DNA of 64,000 nucleotides from Pyropia yezoensis (lineage: Eukaryota; Rhodophyta; Bangiophyceae; Bangiales; Bangiaceae), in assembly GCA_009829735.1 (NCBI GenBank), contig CM020618.1:26636894-26700893 (forward strand). The letters are read 5' to 3'. Both the position numbers and the translations under genes were made by a program. A model generated the notes under the pieces. That model worked only from the letters and a program-made list of their open reading frames with translations. It was not told the DNA's origin and searched no databases. The stretch's first letter is position 1. Each line of letters starts with the position of its first letter. This document shows, in pieces, positions 61,460 through 64,000 of the stretch.

Positions 61460-63083
61460 GGCGTGGGTGACGGCGACGGTGACGGTGACGGGAGAGAAGG
61501 AGGGGGGCGCGGAGGCAGGTGGTAGGTGGGGGGGGGGTTGACGGGGGGGCAGCAAAGGGTGGGCTCGGGAAGGAGGAAGAGAATACCAAAGAACGGATGC
61601 GGCTACGGGGTGCAGCGATGGGGGCAGGCAAGTGGGTCAGGCGGCCTTGGATGGCGCAGGTGAGGAGTACAAGCCGCTTGCGGGTATTTGTCGGGTGTTC
61701 AGTATTGACGGGTGCTAACTCTGGTTTGTGGACGGCCCTCTGTTTCGCGTTTGGCGTACAGTCACGACCCGGTTATGTGGCACCATTGCGCATCATGTAG
61801 CCCCCCTTCCAGCGATGCAGAGTCCTTGCGCCGGGGCCCAGGAAACGCCGTGTGTCGCCGTCTGGCTGGCGATCGTTCTCGCTTCGACGGCGATCACCGG
61901 TGATCCAGAGCTCACACCACTGTCGATCGCGTGAATCTGACGCGGACCGGACTGTATGCTTTCGGTCGACCGCACCGAGACGTATCCAATTCCATATTTG
62001 AGACACAGTCGCAGCAGGGCCGGGACGTCGTCCACAACGCAGTCTTAGCCGATCCGCCCAGCAACTCGAGCAGTGAACGATGGGGAGCACCCACGCTCCA
62101 CCTGCCCAAGCGCTGCAGCATCTTGTAATTCTGGACCCCTCTGTTGCTGCGCCTTCTTGGCAGCTGAGACTCGTGTACACACGCACGAAGGAAGCGGCAA
62201 AAAGAAAAGAAACGAGTCACTCATTGTCGCTGCCGGACGATGCACCACCGCCACTGCCACCCTCGACACCCCTCCTATTACTCTCAAACACACTCGTGTC
62301 TACCGTCGCAGCCCTCACCCCCTCGTCGTCCTAACTCGTCGGCGAGCCCTCCACAGCCAGCTGCCTCGTGGACACTGGGGTGTCCCCAGACGCTTGCTCG
62401 AAAAAGATACCGCAGGTATCGAGAGCACCAGAGGGGTGCGTGTGCGTGACCAACGGTGGGAGCGGGTGAAGAGCACGTTTGGATCAGTACAGAACGATCT
62501 TGTTCCATGGTTCATCGTTGAATATTACAATTCGCGCGAACATGCAATATACAAGTAAAATGCGCGATGCAGCATGTTTTAATGGTGTTGTCGCATCTTG
62601 TACGACATGTTGCGGCAATTTGGACGGGGGTTGTGGCATGAAGCGCGAGTGTGGTAAAGATTCGGAGTAGTGTCCGGGGCCGTCCCTTTCTGTCTGAGGG
62701 ATGCCCTTTATCGATGCGCAGCACGGGTTGATTTCCTGCTTTTCTGCGGGAAAATGAGGAAAGGTCCCCAGTCGGTGGCGTACGCCGGGGGTGGCAGGCG
62801 GTGAGAATGAAAAAATGTACCTACTAGTCAAGTGCCTCCTCGCGGCAGGCGTGGCCGCCCGCCCGCGGCGCCTGCGTTGCCGCCGCGAGCTCCACAGCCA
62901 CTCGCGCGCAAAGGGGGCAAAGAATGAGGCGGACGGCGGGGCAGATGGCCGCTGCCGCTGCCACCCGAACGGCTGCTGCGGCAGCGGCGTCGGCAGACGG
63001 AGCGGGCGTGGCGTAGGCAGCGGATAGGGCGGCGGCGGCGGCATTACCATCCGGCACCGCCCCCTCCGCCACCCCAGCAGCGG
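61460..63083. other. Intergenic, no supported gene
   Basis: Composition changes from G-rich (61460-61560) to ordinary (61700-62800). ORFs of up to 160 codons exist but none has recognisable features. Confidence 0.35.
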
Positions 63084-63182
63084 ATGAGCCGCGGCAGTGG
63101 CAGTGGCAGTGGCAGCCGCGGCGGCCGCAACAGCGGCAGCGGCAGCGGCAGCAGCAGCAGCTGCGTCGACCGCCGCCGCAGC
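63084..63182. repeat. Compound GGC/GCA microsatellite
   Basis: The stretch contains ggcagt repeated four times, then gcggca units, then gcagcagcag. On the minus strand it would code for poly-Ala. Confidence 0.75.
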
Positions 63183-63304
63183 CTCCATCAGCGCAGCTGC
63201 CCGGCGGTGGGCGCGCCCCCGCCGGTGGGGCTCCACGTGGCCCAGGTTATCATTCAAGTCCGCCTCCCGATCGTCAGGCCGCGGGAGCGCGGTGAGCCCG
63301 ACCA

Positions 63305-63682
63305 TCAGGGGCACGGGGCAGCCTGCGGCGGCAATAGCCGCTGCGGGAAAGGGGCCCGTGGACCACCCCGCCGAGCGCGCGAGCACGCTCCCGCCGCGTT
63401 ACCGTGGACTTGGCCGCCACGGTCGCGGCGGCCATGTCGGCCTCCGCCTCCACCCTTGCCGCTTCCACTGCAAGCGCCGTTGCCGTCGCCGGGGGCGGGT
63501 GTGGCCGCGGACAATGTTGGTGGGTCGGTGATGGCCGCGGCCACGGCGGTGGCCGCCGACGCCGAGGAGGAGTCGGTAAAGAGTGTGGCAGTATTGACCC
63601 CCAGGTAGGGGGGCAACACGTGCCATACAAGGGGCGGCAGGCCACTAGCCTGACCCGTTCCTCCCCCTGCATTTGGGTCCAT
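63305..63682 (-). CDS. Hypothetical ORF in repeat R2
   Basis: ATG 63682 starts a 125-codon frame (MDPNAGGGTGQASGLPPLVW, then LGVNTATLFTDSSSAS). The matching part of R1 (32478-32600) reads CNGGNGSGQLSAAP in a homologous position, so the frame may belong to the repeat. The frame is also open upstream through R2. Later residues are Gly/Arg-rich. No known domain was recognised. Confidence 0.3.
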   Translation of the reverse strand: MDPNAGGGTGQASGLPPLVWHVLPPYLGVNTATLFTDSSSASAATAVAAAITDPPTLSAATPAPGDGNGACSGSGKGGGGGRHGRRDRGGQVHGNAAGACSRARRGGPRAPFPQRLLPPQAAPCP

Positions 63683-64000
63683 AGTCCCTAAGTTTGGGAT
63701 AGTTAGCTTAGTAGTAAATCCAACTTGGATTTGAGGGTTTTCTGCATTTATCGTCTTGAATTTTCGTGTGGCCCGCTGGGCAGGTGCTGGGGTGGGAGAT
63801 TCTGAGTGGCGAGATTCTGAGTGGACCCTGGGGGGATAAGGGGAGGGACAGCGGGGCTTGGCCCTGCTTCCCAGTCCCGACCAAGAAACTGTTGGACCAC
63901 ACACCATCCTCTTGTTTGTCGGTGGGGGGTTTGCCCCACAACAGGGACAGAGTGTGTGCGACTTGCACTTCTTCCGGTTCCCCCGACACGGGAGGCAGCC
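63450..64000 (-). repeat. Dispersed repeat R2, inverted copy of R1
   Basis: The minus strand from 64000 to 63684 matches 32150-32475, and weaker similarity continues to about 63570. The Cys cluster KKCKSHTLCPCCGANPP is kept. The element continues beyond the window. Confidence 0.65.

Noticed and set aside
61773..62186. A 137-codon minus-strand ORF
   Set aside because: Composition and residue order look random, and no neighbouring exon or motif supports it.

Overview
This window looks like nuclear DNA of a eukaryote, most probably a photosynthetic alga. The genome is very GC-rich, the predicted proteins are full of Ala, Gly and Pro runs, introns look rare and short, and LTR retrotransposons are dense. 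Eukaryote-specific genes (VPS35 of retromer, LTN1 of ribosome quality control) sit beside a transcription-repair coupling factor of the type that plastid-bearing eukaryotes encode in the nucleus. A bangialean red alga (Porphyra/Pyropia type) would fit, but that is an inference from style, not a sequence match.

Bases 1-28500 are a nest of Ty3/gypsy chromodomain retrotransposons of three families. Family A (1-4922, + strand, 5' end outside the window) carries pol, an antisense accessory ORF and a 573-bp LTR. It sits inside the gag gene of a + strand family B copy (4923-8525). That copy is cut in its integrase by a complete, minus-strand family B element with two 363-bp LTRs (8526-19343). Family C (21051 to about 28400, minus strand) keeps gag, pol and chromodomain but has in-frame stops and has lost its 3' end. 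Families A and B both have a long ORF after the integrase, tail-to-tail with pol and on the opposite strand, and the two predicted proteins look homologous. Family C keeps a probable remnant. In families B and C gag and pol are linked by a canonical -1 slippery heptamer two codons before the gag stop.

Between families B and C lies a 1.7-kb piece of a VPS35-like gene (19344-21050). A second copy of the same segment is at 58597-60299. Bases 28571-29551 hold a two-exon gene for a small cysteine-rich protein of unknown function. Bases 29552-33795 have no clear gene but contain one copy of a dispersed repeat whose inverted partner ends the window. Bases 33796-38096 hold an unrecognised zinc-ribbon gene with at least one intron and several frame breaks.

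From 38100 to 54100 the DNA is extremely GC-rich, with homopolymer runs of up to 36 nt. It holds an LTN1-like gene (40472-46748, no RING domain found), an intact 514-residue orphan ORF (47993-49537), a minisatellite, and a minus-strand TRCF/Mfd-like gene (54081-51691) that stops just after helicase motif I. Bases 55193-57604 encode an intact AAA-like NTPase plus PD-(D/E)XK nuclease protein of the kind found in Crinkler/RHS-type effectors and transposons. The last 6 kb contain low-complexity DNA, the VPS35-like copy, a first exon of a glyoxalase-fold (VOC) protein and the inverted repeat copy. The three housekeeping genes (VPS35, LTN1, TRCF) are all incomplete here, which suggests either rearrangement or assembly trouble at G/C homopolymers.
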